A stretch of DNA of 64,000 bases, from assembly GCF_036322805.1 (NCBI RefSeq), contig NZ_AP027272.1, positions 1,054,001-1,118,000 of the forward strand, written 5' to 3'. The notes beneath the pieces were generated by a model, which was given only the letters and a program-made list of their open reading frames with translations, searched no databases and was not told the DNA's origin. The number at the start of each line of letters is the position of its first letter. Positions within the stretch are counted from its first letter, which is position 1. This document shows positions 1 through 9,131 of this stretch, piece after piece. The stretch comes from Planctobacterium marinum (GTDB lineage Bacteria > Pseudomonadota > Gammaproteobacteria > Enterobacterales > Alteromonadaceae). The position numbers and the translations under genes were made by a program.

Positions 1-31
1 CGCCAATAATTCCAATTCGTAGTGGTTTCAT
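1..31 (-). CDS. Truncated oxidoreductase, N-terminus only
   Basis: Only the first ten codons lie in the window, reading MKPLRIGIIG on the minus strand. An AGGTGA ribosome binding site sits just upstream of the ATG. The beta strand followed by GxxG is the usual start of a Rossmann-fold NAD(P)-binding protein, for example the Gfo/Idh/MocA family, but ten residues cannot settle the family. It is divergent from the LysR-type gene at 110, which is the usual arrangement of a LysR regulator and its target. Confidence 0.55.
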   Translation of the reverse strand, partial: MKPLRIGIIG

Positions 32-109
32 AGTTCACCTCGTATATTAAGTTCTGATGGGATTATGGGGCAGCAGGTGATATTCTTGAAATGAATTGTT
101 TAAATTTAA

Positions 110-1045
110 ATGATTAAAAAAATGAATATCTATAGTAAAGATCTTAATTCATTACTGGTGTTTAACGTTTTGTATGAAGAACGCAACTTAACCAAAGCCG
201 CTGAGCGATTGGCTTTAAGTCAGCCCGCTTTGAGCCATAGATTGACAAAGTTGCGCAATGAGTTTAATGATCCCTTGTTTGTGCGGGCCGCGCGCGGCTT
301 GACCGTTACTCCGGCGGCAGAGCGATACGCACAGGAGATATCTCGCCTGGTGGCTGATCTTGAGGGGCTCTATCAAACCTTAGAGCCGGAGGATTTTTTA
401 AAAAAGCCCCACAAAGTGAGTCTTTTTGCCACCGATCTGGTGGAGCATATCCTGGTTGCCGACTTACTCACCAGGACTCGTCATGAAGCGCCGGCATTGC
501 AGCTGGCAATGCGAGATACGCGGGGAAAGTTGCCGAAACAGGAGTTGCAAAACGGGGAGTGTGATATTGCTATCGCTGGTTTTTTTAATGATGTACCCGG
601 TGGTTTTTATCAGCAGTTTTTGTGCTCTCATCCATTTGTGGTGTTAGCCCACAAGGATAATCCTCACATTAACGATGAGTTACAACTCAATGAATATCTG
701 GCCTGTAGCCATGTTATTGTGACGCTCAGCGGTGCGCTCAACGGGCAAATAGATAAGACCTTGAAGGGGATAGGTCGAGAGAGAAAAGTGATAGCCGGTT
801 ATTCCAGCTTTTTGGCGCCGCTGGAATTATTAGCCAAACAAAAAGATATTTTGTTTACTTGCGTTAAACCGGTGGCTGACATTGCTATCAGGCGAGACAA
901 CAACTTTATCTGGCACACTTGCCCTGTACCCCTTGCCTCAGTGGATTATGTGCAAATATGGCATGAGCGCACCCACAACGACCCTATGCGTAAATGGTTG
1001 AGGCAACAAATTAAAAGCATTATGAGTGAGCAGGGTACAGTATAG
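110..1045 (+). CDS. LysR-family transcriptional regulator
   Basis: A 311-residue DNA-binding regulator of typical LTTR length. Residues about 10-70 form the winged helix-turn-helix (LLVFNVLYEERNLTKAAERL, then SQPALSHRLTKLR). The rest fits a periplasmic-binding-protein-like effector domain of the NodD/PnpR-like type. Two in-frame ATGs are possible, at 110 and 122, and neither has a strong ribosome binding site. A 12-bp AT palindrome (TTTAAATTTAAA) overlaps the first ATG. The gene is divergent from the truncated oxidoreductase, so that gene is its most likely target. It converges with the far end of the minus-strand operon and gives no clear sign of regulating it. Its effector is unknown. Confidence 0.9.
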   Translation: MIKKMNIYSKDLNSLLVFNVLYEERNLTKAAERLALSQPALSHRLTKLRNEFNDPLFVRAARGLTVTPAAERYAQEISRLVADLEGLYQTLEPEDFLKKPHKVSLFATDLVEHILVADLLTRTRHEAPALQLAMRDTRGKLPKQELQNGECDIAIAGFFNDVPGGFYQQFLCSHPFVVLAHKDNPHINDELQLNEYLACSHVIVTLSGALNGQIDKTLKGIGRERKVIAGYSSFLAPLELLAKQKDILFTCVKPVADIAIRRDNNFIWHTCPVPLASVDYVQIWHERTHNDPMRKWLRQQIKSIMSEQGTV

Positions 1046-1106
1046 AGAGTTGTTGCTTCCCGGTGTGTATCCATCCCTTGAGATGTCCACTTCGATAACT
1101 CGTCTT

Positions 1107-2054
1107 TTAAATTGCCGACTCAACTGTGTTTTCCTCTTTGAGGGTTTCATTTAAAGACGAAAAATACGCTATAAAATCTGCCGCTGCGATTTGAATGGTG
1201 TGATTACCTGTTTTTTGCGATTGCTGCTGAATTTCACGTGTGCGGCTGAGGATGGCTTTTTGCCAATCCCGGTTGTTACGATAACCATCCTGCGTGGCTT
1301 CGGTAATGTTCATAAGGGCGTTTAACGCACCATCAAGACCGGTGCCATTTCCCCATTTATCACCAATACGGCCTTGATTGTGTTGTCTTGCCGCTGACAG
1401 TTTTTTGTTCAGGTGCGCTACCTTGGGATGCCAGGCTAATAACCTGATGTGATAATCCCAGTCCTGGAACATAGTTATGGCGGACCACAATCCTGTTTTA
1501 ACGCAGGCTGAGCGCCTGAATAAACCCGAGTCGGTGCGCCACTGACTTTTGTTGATAAAGGCAATGAGCAATTCTTCACCGTTGGCGTAACCTCTGTGAC
1601 CGCCCACATATACTGGCGCATGCCAGTCTGGCTGTTGGGTAAATTGAATGGTGGCAGACCAGACAAAATCCAGATTTTCGCTGTTTAGCAGGGCCACTTG
1701 TTCCGTTAATTTGTCTGGATGAATCACGTCATCAGAATCCAGAAACTGGATAAATTCTCCAGTACAACTTCGCAAGCCCTCGTTGCGACAAAGACTAGCA
1801 TTTTGATATTGTTGAAATTGGTAGTGAATCGTTAATTCTGACGTCGCCTCTTGTTGTCTGAACTGCTCGATAAGCTGCCTTGTATGATCTTGTGAATCAT
1901 CATCGATGACTATAATTTCTATCGGGCGATAAGACTGCTTGGCGATAGATTCCAGAGTCGCTTTGAGCAATTCAGCGCGATTATGGGTTGGAATGATGAC
2001 TGAAACCAGGCCGCGCACGAAGTTAACATTTATCCCGCTTTTTGATTGAGGCAT
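1107..2054 (-). CDS. Family 2 glycosyltransferase
   Basis: A 315-residue GT-A fold glycosyltransferase predicted to be cytoplasmic. The nucleotide-sugar binding region is at residues 17-57 (VSVIIPTHNRAELL, then IEIIVIDDDSQD), and the metal-binding DSDD motif is at 106-109. There are no membrane segments, so it is not a processive polysaccharide synthase; a single-sugar transfer is more likely. It is the last gene of the nine-gene minus-strand operon, and its start overlaps the preceding ATP-grasp-like gene by 25 bp, which suggests translational coupling. The acceptor is not predictable from sequence; the operon context suggests a modified small molecule or protein rather than LPS, because no other sugar genes are nearby. 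Confidence 0.85.
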   Translation of the reverse strand: MPQSKSGINVNFVRGLVSVIIPTHNRAELLKATLESIAKQSYRPIEIIVIDDDSQDHTRQLIEQFRQQEATSELTIHYQFQQYQNASLCRNEGLRSCTGEFIQFLDSDDVIHPDKLTEQVALLNSENLDFVWSATIQFTQQPDWHAPVYVGGHRGYANGEELLIAFINKSQWRTDSGLFRRSACVKTGLWSAITMFQDWDYHIRLLAWHPKVAHLNKKLSAARQHNQGRIGDKWGNGTGLDGALNALMNITEATQDGYRNNRDWQKAILSRTREIQQQSQKTGNHTIQIAAADFIAYFSSLNETLKEENTVESAI

Positions 2055-2848
2055 CGCTCATATTCCCTTATGCGTTGTTTGAGGTTTTTCTCAAAAACCT
2101 GAGCTAGTATGGCGATGACTTTTTTGCGATCGCCGGGACTCCAACAGGCCCGGTTTTCCAGCCCATAGCCGGCGGCGGTTTTGTTGGCGTCTATAATGTA
2201 AAGCTGTCCATCATGCTTGCAGCGCATCACGTCCAGCTCTCCCATATCCATGCCTATTTCCCGGCTAAAGCACAACATGTTTTGGATTTCTTGGGGGCTG
2301 AGTACCTCCGTGGCTGGCATAGGCGTTAACTTGTGGCGCTTGCACTGACGAATGTCGCTGGTGGGATAATCTCGCTGAGACACATAAACCAAGGGGATCT
2401 CTCCCAATATTACCGGGATCCGATATTCAATTTGCAAACCGTTTTCTCTGGTTTCGATAATGCGTTGATAAACCCAATCTTGCTGAATTTTTTCCACCGG
2501 GCAATCCACTACAAATCCATGTCTGACAGCATTGCCATCTGGTTTAAAAATGCATTTTCCTCGGTATGTTGTGGGATCAACAAAGGTGGTTTGACCGAAT
2601 AAGCGATAAATGGTGTTTTCTACATGCTGCTTGCTGATATCCGTGCAACCTATGTTGATGACTGGTTTACTGAGTGCAATCTCCTGTAATACTTCCGGTA
2701 CTTCTAAAAAGGTTTTGTCCTCCCATAACACGGCGGCATCAAAAGGGTTATCTGGAGTTAAGGTGACTGAATAGTCCAGGTAATGAAGGATGACAGCCAG
2801 GCCATAGGGCTCTTTATCTGGATAGGTTGGTGCGCAGAATAGTTGCAT
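2030..2848 (-). CDS. ATP-grasp-like protein
   Basis: A 272-residue soluble protein. The second half has the look of an ATP-grasp ligase: GKCIFKPDGNAVRHG (a lysine strand and glycine-rich loop, about residues 98-112), then MDMGELDVMRC (about 200-210), then LYIIDANKTAAGYG (about 216-229). The last two correspond to the acidic and Asn metal-binding positions near the C-terminus of ATP-grasp domains. The N-terminal part is short and does not match a standard preATP-grasp domain. If active, it would join a carboxylate to an amine or thiol using ATP. It overlaps the GT2 gene and follows the propeller gene by 65 bp. Family assignment is by motif only. Confidence 0.6.
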   Translation of the reverse strand: MQLFCAPTYPDKEPYGLAVILHYLDYSVTLTPDNPFDAAVLWEDKTFLEVPEVLQEIALSKPVINIGCTDISKQHVENTIYRLFGQTTFVDPTTYRGKCIFKPDGNAVRHGFVVDCPVEKIQQDWVYQRIIETRENGLQIEYRIPVILGEIPLVYVSQRDYPTSDIRQCKRHKLTPMPATEVLSPQEIQNMLCFSREIGMDMGELDVMRCKHDGQLYIIDANKTAAGYGLENRACWSPGDRKKVIAILAQVFEKNLKQRIREYERCLNQKAG

Positions 2849-2913
2849 GACGTTCTCATTGTTATTAATTGTTTAGCTCTAAATAGCCGATTTACTCGCT
2901 TAGCTCAGCAAAC

Positions 2914-5730
2914 TCAGCTCAAATAAGTGAGTTCAAATACATTGCTACCAACACCGGCATATAGGGTGTCGGAATCTTTATCAAAAGCGATATTGCTGAT
3001 ATTGGCCAGAGATGCGGGTAGCGGCTGTTCTGATAAAGGACTGATAGTGATGTCCTCAGAATAGTAAAAGGCCGGTTTATTGCCGCTTTTAGCGAATGTC
3101 AGAACGGCGGTTCTTCTGCAACAACTGGCAGCAATATTCGTTACCTGTGTGTTACAAGGAATAGCTTCGACTGGCGTTATCAGGTCGTTTTCCAGACATA
3201 GATTAAATAAGCCCCGGTCTGTTCCCAGCCAGAAGTTTTGCTCGTCTATGGCATAAATGCAGGAAATACTGGTGGTGTCGATAACGGCTGCTTGCTCACC
3301 TTTGAGATGCAATTCTTTGCAGTGTTCATTCACCAGCCAAAGGCGGGTCAGTACACGGCTTTGCGCCAATGTTTCATCGCGAAATTGCGCTTTGTTTATC
3401 TTGTTGAAGGCCACCAAGGTTTGATTATGCGCGTTGGTAGCCAGAGCACTGACAGGGCCACAAGGGATCTCTGGATAACTATAGGTTTTTTCAGTGCGTT
3501 GATATTGGCGGTTTGCCAGAGCTAGTCCACTACTTGTTCCCACCCACAACTGTTTGCCACTGCAATTAGATTTTGAGTTAGCTAAAGCGACTACATGCCT
3601 TGATGGCAGCGCCTCAATTCGGTTTTGAGCGGTGGGTTTGATTATCGGTTGGTTGCAATTCAGATATTCAAAATATAAGCCTTCTTCATCAGAGGCTACC
3701 CATACCAAAGGCTTCTGCTCCTGCTTTGCTAATGAGAGGTAAGGGCGATGGGCGGCAGCAAAGGTAATTGCAATATCATTATGAGTGTCTGTTGCAGCCA
3801 CAGCTTCCGGGCGACCGCTGATAATCCAGGGATGCTGCACCGCAAACTCGGTTGCGAAGTTTTGCGCACCCGCAGTAAAGTTCTGCATGAAACCCGCAGC
3901 ATTGCTGCTAAGTGTTAACCAGAATGCCCCACCGCCTTGTGATGCAACCCACAAGTCACCGCGTTCATCCAGAGCCAAGGAGGTGAGTGGATCTGCACCG
4001 AAGGTATCCAAGGAGAGCAGCTTTGATGTTACACAGTCAAAGCGATACAACAAGCCATTATTGTCAGCAATCCAGACATAGTTGTCAGCGCATGTCAGGG
4101 CGCTAATTTGTGTGGTTAAGCTATCGAATAATTCAAATTTGGAGTCACCTGATTGAAGTCGACAAAGCCCCTTATCGGTTCCAAGCCAAATGGTTTGTTT
4201 GTCATCAATGGCAATGGCGGTTACTTTTTTTGATGGCAAACCTTGCTCTTCAGTGTATTGAATCCAGCTGTTTTGTTCTGTTTGTTGAAAAACGCCATTT
4301 TGGGTGCCAACCCATAGTTTATATCTGTCATCCAGGTAAATGGTGGTGATTGATTGCTTGGCAAATTGCTCGCTATAGATTGCTGCTATCTTGTTATCTT
4401 TTCCAGATAAGCTGCAGAGTCCCAAGTCTGTACCTATATACAGAGACTGCTGCTCTTCGTCGGCCAGTAGCGTCGTAACATTGTTACTTGTCAGGCCATC
4501 ATTTTCGGTATAAAAGTGCCATGTTTGGGTGTCTAACTGATAATGGATTAGCCCACCATAAGCTCCGGTCCAAACTTCGTTGTTCTTTAATTGCGCCAAG
4601 CATTGCACGTTGTTGTTTGGCAAGTTATCGGCACTGCTGAGGGTTAACCATTGGCCATTGTCAAGATTGTAACGACTGATTGCTCCCCACGTGCCAATCC
4701 AGACGTGTTTAGCGTCACTTTTTATCACAGACATGGTGTAGGTATCGGCGAATTCCGATGGTGTGGTATAAGTTTGCCATGTTGAATTTTGGGGATTATA
4801 CAGGCTTACTCCACCGCCCCAGGTGGCCACCCAAAGGTTGTTGTTAAGATCCTGAAAAAGCCCCCAAACCATGTTATCACTCAAGCCATCTTTTTGGGTT
4901 AAGGTGAGAAAAGGCTGGCTGTCGGGGCTGGCAATGTTTTCGCCAAGATAGTGGCTGATACCCATTCTGGTGCCAACCCATAATCCGCCTGTTTCAGCGT
5001 AAGAAAGGCTTTGCACTGTGTTGGAGCCCAAGCCGGAGTCTGTCTTGAAGGTTTGCCAACCATTGTTCTTCAGGTTGTAGCAGATGAGACCACGATTGGT
5101 GGCGAACCAGATGTTGTTATCTCTATCACTGGTAATACAGTTGATGCTTGTGTGCTTGAGGTAATTGACCCACCTTTGGCTTTGCTTTTCCAAACAAGAA
5201 ACACCAGTGCTCGTTCCTGCCCAAATATTACCTTGTTGGTCTTGATGCAAGCTGTTAATACGATCGCCAATCAGGCCATTTTGGGTGTTGTAAATTGTCC
5301 AATCAGCAGTGCTGATGGATGTTAAATCTGTACCTGTTGACAGTACGGCAATGCCACCGCCATTAGTGCCAAACCAAATATTGTTTTGTTGATCCTCCAG
5401 CAGCGACCATACCGAATTGTTGGGTAAACCCTCAGCCATAAAGAGGCTGATCCAGGTTTGTGTTGAAGGGCAATAGCAACTGGTACCATTGGCGGTGCCA
5501 AACCAGAGAGTATTGCCCTGAGTTTTGAGCATTGAACGAATATCGGGATTTGCCAGCCCGTCGACTTCAGTAAAGGTTTGCCAGCGATTTTCATTGGGTT
5601 GAAAATAGCTGACTCCACTGCCAGATGTTGCTATGTAAAAGCCGCGATGCTGGTCTTCCAGGATCACTGTCGCTTTGGCATTAGCAATTCCGGCAGCGAT
5701 AAACTGAATATCAATAGGCGTGGCGTTCAT
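2914..5730 (-). CDS. Reg_prop beta-propeller protein without output domain
   Basis: A 938-residue protein made almost entirely of two-component-regulator propeller repeats. Typical blade ends are IWFGTNGGGI, IWAGTSTGVS, LWVGTRMGIS, LWVATWGGGV and IWLGTDKGLC. About 14 blades can be counted, enough for two seven-bladed propellers. Such repeats normally form the periplasmic sensor of large histidine kinases. Here there is no signal peptide, no transmembrane helix, no Y_Y_Y domain and no kinase or HTH domain, so it appears to be a free-standing, probably cytoplasmic, binding or scaffold protein. It follows the first CxxCH-protein gene by only 10 bp and belongs to the same operon. Its function is unknown. 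Confidence 0.75.
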   Translation of the reverse strand: MNATPIDIQFIAAGIANAKATVILEDQHRGFYIATSGSGVSYFQPNENRWQTFTEVDGLANPDIRSMLKTQGNTLWFGTANGTSCYCPSTQTWISLFMAEGLPNNSVWSLLEDQQNNIWFGTNGGGIAVLSTGTDLTSISTADWTIYNTQNGLIGDRINSLHQDQQGNIWAGTSTGVSCLEKQSQRWVNYLKHTSINCITSDRDNNIWFATNRGLICYNLKNNGWQTFKTDSGLGSNTVQSLSYAETGGLWVGTRMGISHYLGENIASPDSQPFLTLTQKDGLSDNMVWGLFQDLNNNLWVATWGGGVSLYNPQNSTWQTYTTPSEFADTYTMSVIKSDAKHVWIGTWGAISRYNLDNGQWLTLSSADNLPNNNVQCLAQLKNNEVWTGAYGGLIHYQLDTQTWHFYTENDGLTSNNVTTLLADEEQQSLYIGTDLGLCSLSGKDNKIAAIYSEQFAKQSITTIYLDDRYKLWVGTQNGVFQQTEQNSWIQYTEEQGLPSKKVTAIAIDDKQTIWLGTDKGLCRLQSGDSKFELFDSLTTQISALTCADNYVWIADNNGLLYRFDCVTSKLLSLDTFGADPLTSLALDERGDLWVASQGGGAFWLTLSSNAAGFMQNFTAGAQNFATEFAVQHPWIISGRPEAVAATDTHNDIAITFAAAHRPYLSLAKQEQKPLVWVASDEEGLYFEYLNCNQPIIKPTAQNRIEALPSRHVVALANSKSNCSGKQLWVGTSSGLALANRQYQRTEKTYSYPEIPCGPVSALATNAHNQTLVAFNKINKAQFRDETLAQSRVLTRLWLVNEHCKELHLKGEQAAVIDTTSISCIYAIDEQNFWLGTDRGLFNLCLENDLITPVEAIPCNTQVTNIAASCCRRTAVLTFAKSGNKPAFYYSEDITISPLSEQPLPASLANISNIAFDKDSDTLYAGVGSNVFELTYLS

Positions 5731-5740
5731 ATTACTCAGC

Positions 5741-7411
5741 CTACTTAAGCGACTGTTGCAGCGAAGATGATCTGCGGTTCATCAATTTATCGTAATAATC
5801 TTTGCGTTCTTTGGCGCTCATATCCGATGCCGCGACAGGGTCAACAAAGAAACCATTACCGCCGATACCAAAGCCCAAAAAGCTCATGTCTTGTCCTGCA
5901 ACTTGGGCATTGCCGTGACAGCCCATGCAACCACCCATAGTCCATTTGGCGGCACCAATCATGCTTTTTTGTGGGGCAGGGGATACGTTAGGGCCTTTAA
6001 TTCCTTTGGTATTGGGTAATGCACGGTAATTGGTAAAAGTATATTGATTACCTGAGTTTGGATTATCCACAGCACCGGAAAATAACTGCAATCCCGGCTG
6101 GCTGCTTTCTACAGCAATATTCGCCAGATAATAATCCAGTGGCACAGTACCATTGTTGTCGGGGTAACTGGTGGGAATAGCTTGTACGCCTTTCAGGCGA
6201 TAATTGCGCCATACAGAGTCTGCTGGCATAAGCGCGGCAACCTGATTGTTGACATCGTTGACTTCGGCACTGATGGTTTTCAAACGCTTAACCGGAAAGC
6301 GAGAGTCATCAGCTGCCCCGGCAGCAGGCAAGGTATAGTCTGTGCGAGTATTCGTAGCACCGGATTGCCCCGGCGCATTAACTGAATAGGCGCCATAAGC
6401 GTTGGTTTGGGTTGGAGAGTCCTTACCATATTTTAATGTGGTGTAGGACAAATCAATCTCAGGATCGATGATTTTACCTTCTGAGGTGACTACCGCATCT
6501 ACATGTTCAAAGGTGGTAAAGATAAAGGTTTGATAATTATTGGTTTTCTGAATGATATGTAAGCCAATGAGGGCAAACTTATCAGACACCGGCTGGTAGT
6601 TTTCATCATCACCCACATAATAGGTGGCTTCAACCTGATGAAACTTGGTGGGGTCCACGTTTTTCATATCACTAACACGACGCCAGGCGGATTTAACCTC
6701 GATAGTTGAGACCGTTTTTGCCTGATCTCCATTTACAATCGGATGAGGGAACTCCAGGCTATTGGGTGGAGACTTAACACTACCGATATCCCATACATAA
6801 TCCAGTTCTACATCATTGACTTTGGCCATATAGAGCACCGGGAAGTCGGGATCATTGCCATGGCTGTAGTACAGCATGTTCTGACCCACCTGATTGTTTT
6901 CATCCAGGTTGACGTAGTTTGCCCCTTTTATAACCTTTTGCTCTGCTTTCCTGCTGTCGTTGTTTTCTCCCAAGTAGTAATAATAAGTCGGCACTTGATT
7001 GGCCGGGGAAGCGGGCTTAGTGCCATCAGCCTTGAAATAAGGGAAGGCTTCAGCCCGATGATAGAAGCTTTGCCAGACGGTAGGGTTCGCCTGTGGCTGG
7101 TAGCCATCGGTTGAATTAAAGTTGCGTTTGGCGTCTGGTTGCGCTCTACCGGCACCGCTTTGTAGTGTTGCGGTAGTGGGTTGATTAGCGGCAATAAACA
7201 AACGCCAGGCGTGATTTGCCAGTTGTGTTTGAGAGGCATTTGGTACCAATTCATTGGGGAATTGGTAGCCATTGAGGGTGAGTTCAGAAGCGCTAATGGC
7301 GCTTCCGTCGTCAACACCGCCTTTGCCATTATAACCTGCATGGGCTGTACCCACGGCTAATAATGCGCTTAGTAGTGAAGCGCTCACTGTTTTTATTGCT
7401 GTCTGTTTCAT
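5741..7411 (-). CDS. Exported protein with one C-terminal heme-c motif
   Basis: A 556-residue secreted protein. The signal peptide is MKQTAIKTVSASLLSALLAV followed by GTAHA, with likely cleavage after AHA. I chose the second ATG (7411) because AGGTG lies six bases before it; an in-frame ATG three codons upstream is too close to that site. A single CxxCH (CMGCH, residues 495-499) near the C-terminus predicts covalent heme c and periplasmic location. The long N-terminal region is not a standard cytochrome fold that I recognise. It resembles the next upstream gene product in length, in the position of CxxCH, and in a shared segment (GLHIIQ...FTTFEHV versus GFHIGG...WSTFEHV), so the two are probably paralogues. 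Confidence 0.7.
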   Translation of the reverse strand: MKQTAIKTVSASLLSALLAVGTAHAGYNGKGGVDDGSAISASELTLNGYQFPNELVPNASQTQLANHAWRLFIAANQPTTATLQSGAGRAQPDAKRNFNSTDGYQPQANPTVWQSFYHRAEAFPYFKADGTKPASPANQVPTYYYYLGENNDSRKAEQKVIKGANYVNLDENNQVGQNMLYYSHGNDPDFPVLYMAKVNDVELDYVWDIGSVKSPPNSLEFPHPIVNGDQAKTVSTIEVKSAWRRVSDMKNVDPTKFHQVEATYYVGDDENYQPVSDKFALIGLHIIQKTNNYQTFIFTTFEHVDAVVTSEGKIIDPEIDLSYTTLKYGKDSPTQTNAYGAYSVNAPGQSGATNTRTDYTLPAAGAADDSRFPVKRLKTISAEVNDVNNQVAALMPADSVWRNYRLKGVQAIPTSYPDNNGTVPLDYYLANIAVESSQPGLQLFSGAVDNPNSGNQYTFTNYRALPNTKGIKGPNVSPAPQKSMIGAAKWTMGGCMGCHGNAQVAGQDMSFLGFGIGGNGFFVDPVAASDMSAKERKDYYDKLMNRRSSSLQQSLK

Positions 7412-7443
7412 TTCATTCACCTGTAGTGAGTTTGATTAATGGA

Positions 7444-9111
7444 CTATTGCTTCGCTAATGGCGATTTAAGTGGCTGTAAAGCGTCGAAAATGTGACTGAC
7501 TTTGGTGGGAACAGCTTTGTCCGGCTCATTACTGCCCGAGTTATGGCAAGAGAAACAATTGGCGTGGTATACCGCGCCATCAATATCGGTTTGATACTGA
7601 TAAAATGTTTCCATTGTTGTATTCGCCAGGAACAACGAGCCTCGGAAATAGGTATTCGTTGGGTCATTGTCATTACTGGGTGGGAACATCACAGGATAGC
7701 CACCAGGGATTTGACCTTCAGCAGACCAGATACCACCCACTTGCACGTAATTGCCTCGAATATCGCCTTCTGCGAGCTGTGATAGAACCGACTTATTAAT
7801 GGAGGCCAGATCAGTATTGTTGGCTAAGGTTTCATCTTTGAGGTCTGCACGGTTTTGTACGTTACCCCATGGATTTACGCCGTAAACATCTACCGGACCG
7901 ATAGGATCTGACCCTTTCGAAACAATGGCGGTCGTGACGGTACTTTTCTCTATATTCTGAGCTGTGGCATTGGCGCTAATTTGAGCGGGACGGGTGCCGT
8001 TATCTGGAAAGAAAATCCAATCGCCAGCAGCGTTGAAACTCTGCTTGCTTGTGATTTTTCTCTTCTCATCCACATAGTAGTCATAGCTGTTATTGGGCTG
8101 GTTTTTCACATGCTCAAAAGTGCTCCAAATCATTTCCGGGTGACCTTCAACCGTGCCGCCAATATGGAAACCCACCATGGCCAGGGTTTTAGTTTCGGTC
8201 TTGCCAGAATATTTCCACTTTTTAGGATCTTTGGTTCTGTCAAAAATCGGCACTGTGGCTTGGGTAATAATGTAATCATCGCGATCGGTGACGGTATCTG
8301 CATCCACCCAGGATATTTTAAGCTCCAATATCATGGTTTTGGGGTCGACTAACTCTCTACCGTAAATGCTGGAAAGCGCGTCCAGGTCCAGCATCTGCAA
8401 TGCAGTAGAGGGGAATTCTTTTGGTAGAGTCGCTGCCAACGGCTTGATTTCACGTTGCAGTGCTGAGGGCAATTTGTTGATCAGTGAGGTATCGCCATTT
8501 TTAATCGCCACACCAGTGCGGTACATGGCGAAGGCATCATTGGCATAAATGCTGTAATAAACCAGTGACTCTTTCTGAGAAAGTAGTACATCATCTTCGC
8601 CAGCCTGACCAAGCTCGATGGTTTCATCACCTTTACCAACTCGAAAGCCAATTGCCACCGTACCATTTGAGGCAATGAATTCCCGTTTATTGTCGCTTTC
8701 GACAGAGACATCATAAAACTGGGGAGGGGTGTTAAATACGTGGTAATTCTCATTTGCACTGGTCATCCAGAGAAACATTTGTGCTCCCCAACGATAAAAA
8801 TCACAACGAGTATTGTCATCAAAATCGGCAAATTTACGTGCGGTGCTGTCTGCGGCTTTCACAGCGCCGTTGGCAATCACCTCGTCACCGTGAAACCACT
8901 TCTTGAAGTCATTATTTTTAACCGTGCAAGTCATATCGACATCAGCCGGGAGACGTGCGTTTTTGACGAACTGGTTATTGGTATCCGGGGCCTTACCACT
9001 ATTTGAACCTACACATCCCGCGGTTAAGGTGAGTGTCGAAATAGCGACAAGCAAAACGCGTTTACTCCTGCGAGATAACGCATAGTGTGAAAATCTGGTT
9101 AGCATTGACAT
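7444..9111 (-). CDS. Lipoprotein with one C-terminal heme-c motif
   Basis: A 555-residue lipoprotein. The lipobox LTAGC places the lipidated cysteine at residue 33, and the following Val and Gly do not match the Asp inner-membrane retention signal, so outer-membrane location is likely. A CxxCH (CFSCH, residues 519-523) near the C-terminus predicts one heme c. The N-terminal segment MSMLTRFSHYALSRRSKRVL is long and basic. The start at 9111 has AGAGGA seven bases upstream. It is a likely paralogue of the downstream gene (gap 32 bp), and the pair may work together as a periplasmic plus outer-membrane redox or heme-binding pair. The substrate is not known. Confidence 0.7.
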   Translation of the reverse strand: MSMLTRFSHYALSRRSKRVLLVAISTLTLTAGCVGSNSGKAPDTNNQFVKNARLPADVDMTCTVKNNDFKKWFHGDEVIANGAVKAADSTARKFADFDDNTRCDFYRWGAQMFLWMTSANENYHVFNTPPQFYDVSVESDNKREFIASNGTVAIGFRVGKGDETIELGQAGEDDVLLSQKESLVYYSIYANDAFAMYRTGVAIKNGDTSLINKLPSALQREIKPLAATLPKEFPSTALQMLDLDALSSIYGRELVDPKTMILELKISWVDADTVTDRDDYIITQATVPIFDRTKDPKKWKYSGKTETKTLAMVGFHIGGTVEGHPEMIWSTFEHVKNQPNNSYDYYVDEKRKITSKQSFNAAGDWIFFPDNGTRPAQISANATAQNIEKSTVTTAIVSKGSDPIGPVDVYGVNPWGNVQNRADLKDETLANNTDLASINKSVLSQLAEGDIRGNYVQVGGIWSAEGQIPGGYPVMFPPSNDNDPTNTYFRGSLFLANTTMETFYQYQTDIDGAVYHANCFSCHNSGSNEPDKAVPTKVSHIFDALQPLKSPLAKQ

Positions 9112-9131
9112 AGTGTGTTCCTCTGCTGTGG

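Noticed and set aside
1-109. LysR gene as regulator of the nine-gene operon
   Set aside because: It is convergent with the distal end of that operon and divergent from another gene, which is the more likely target.
3238-5325. Plus-strand reading frames inside the Reg_prop gene
   Set aside because: They are antisense shadows of the repeat-rich minus-strand gene, with no ribosome binding sites or family signatures.
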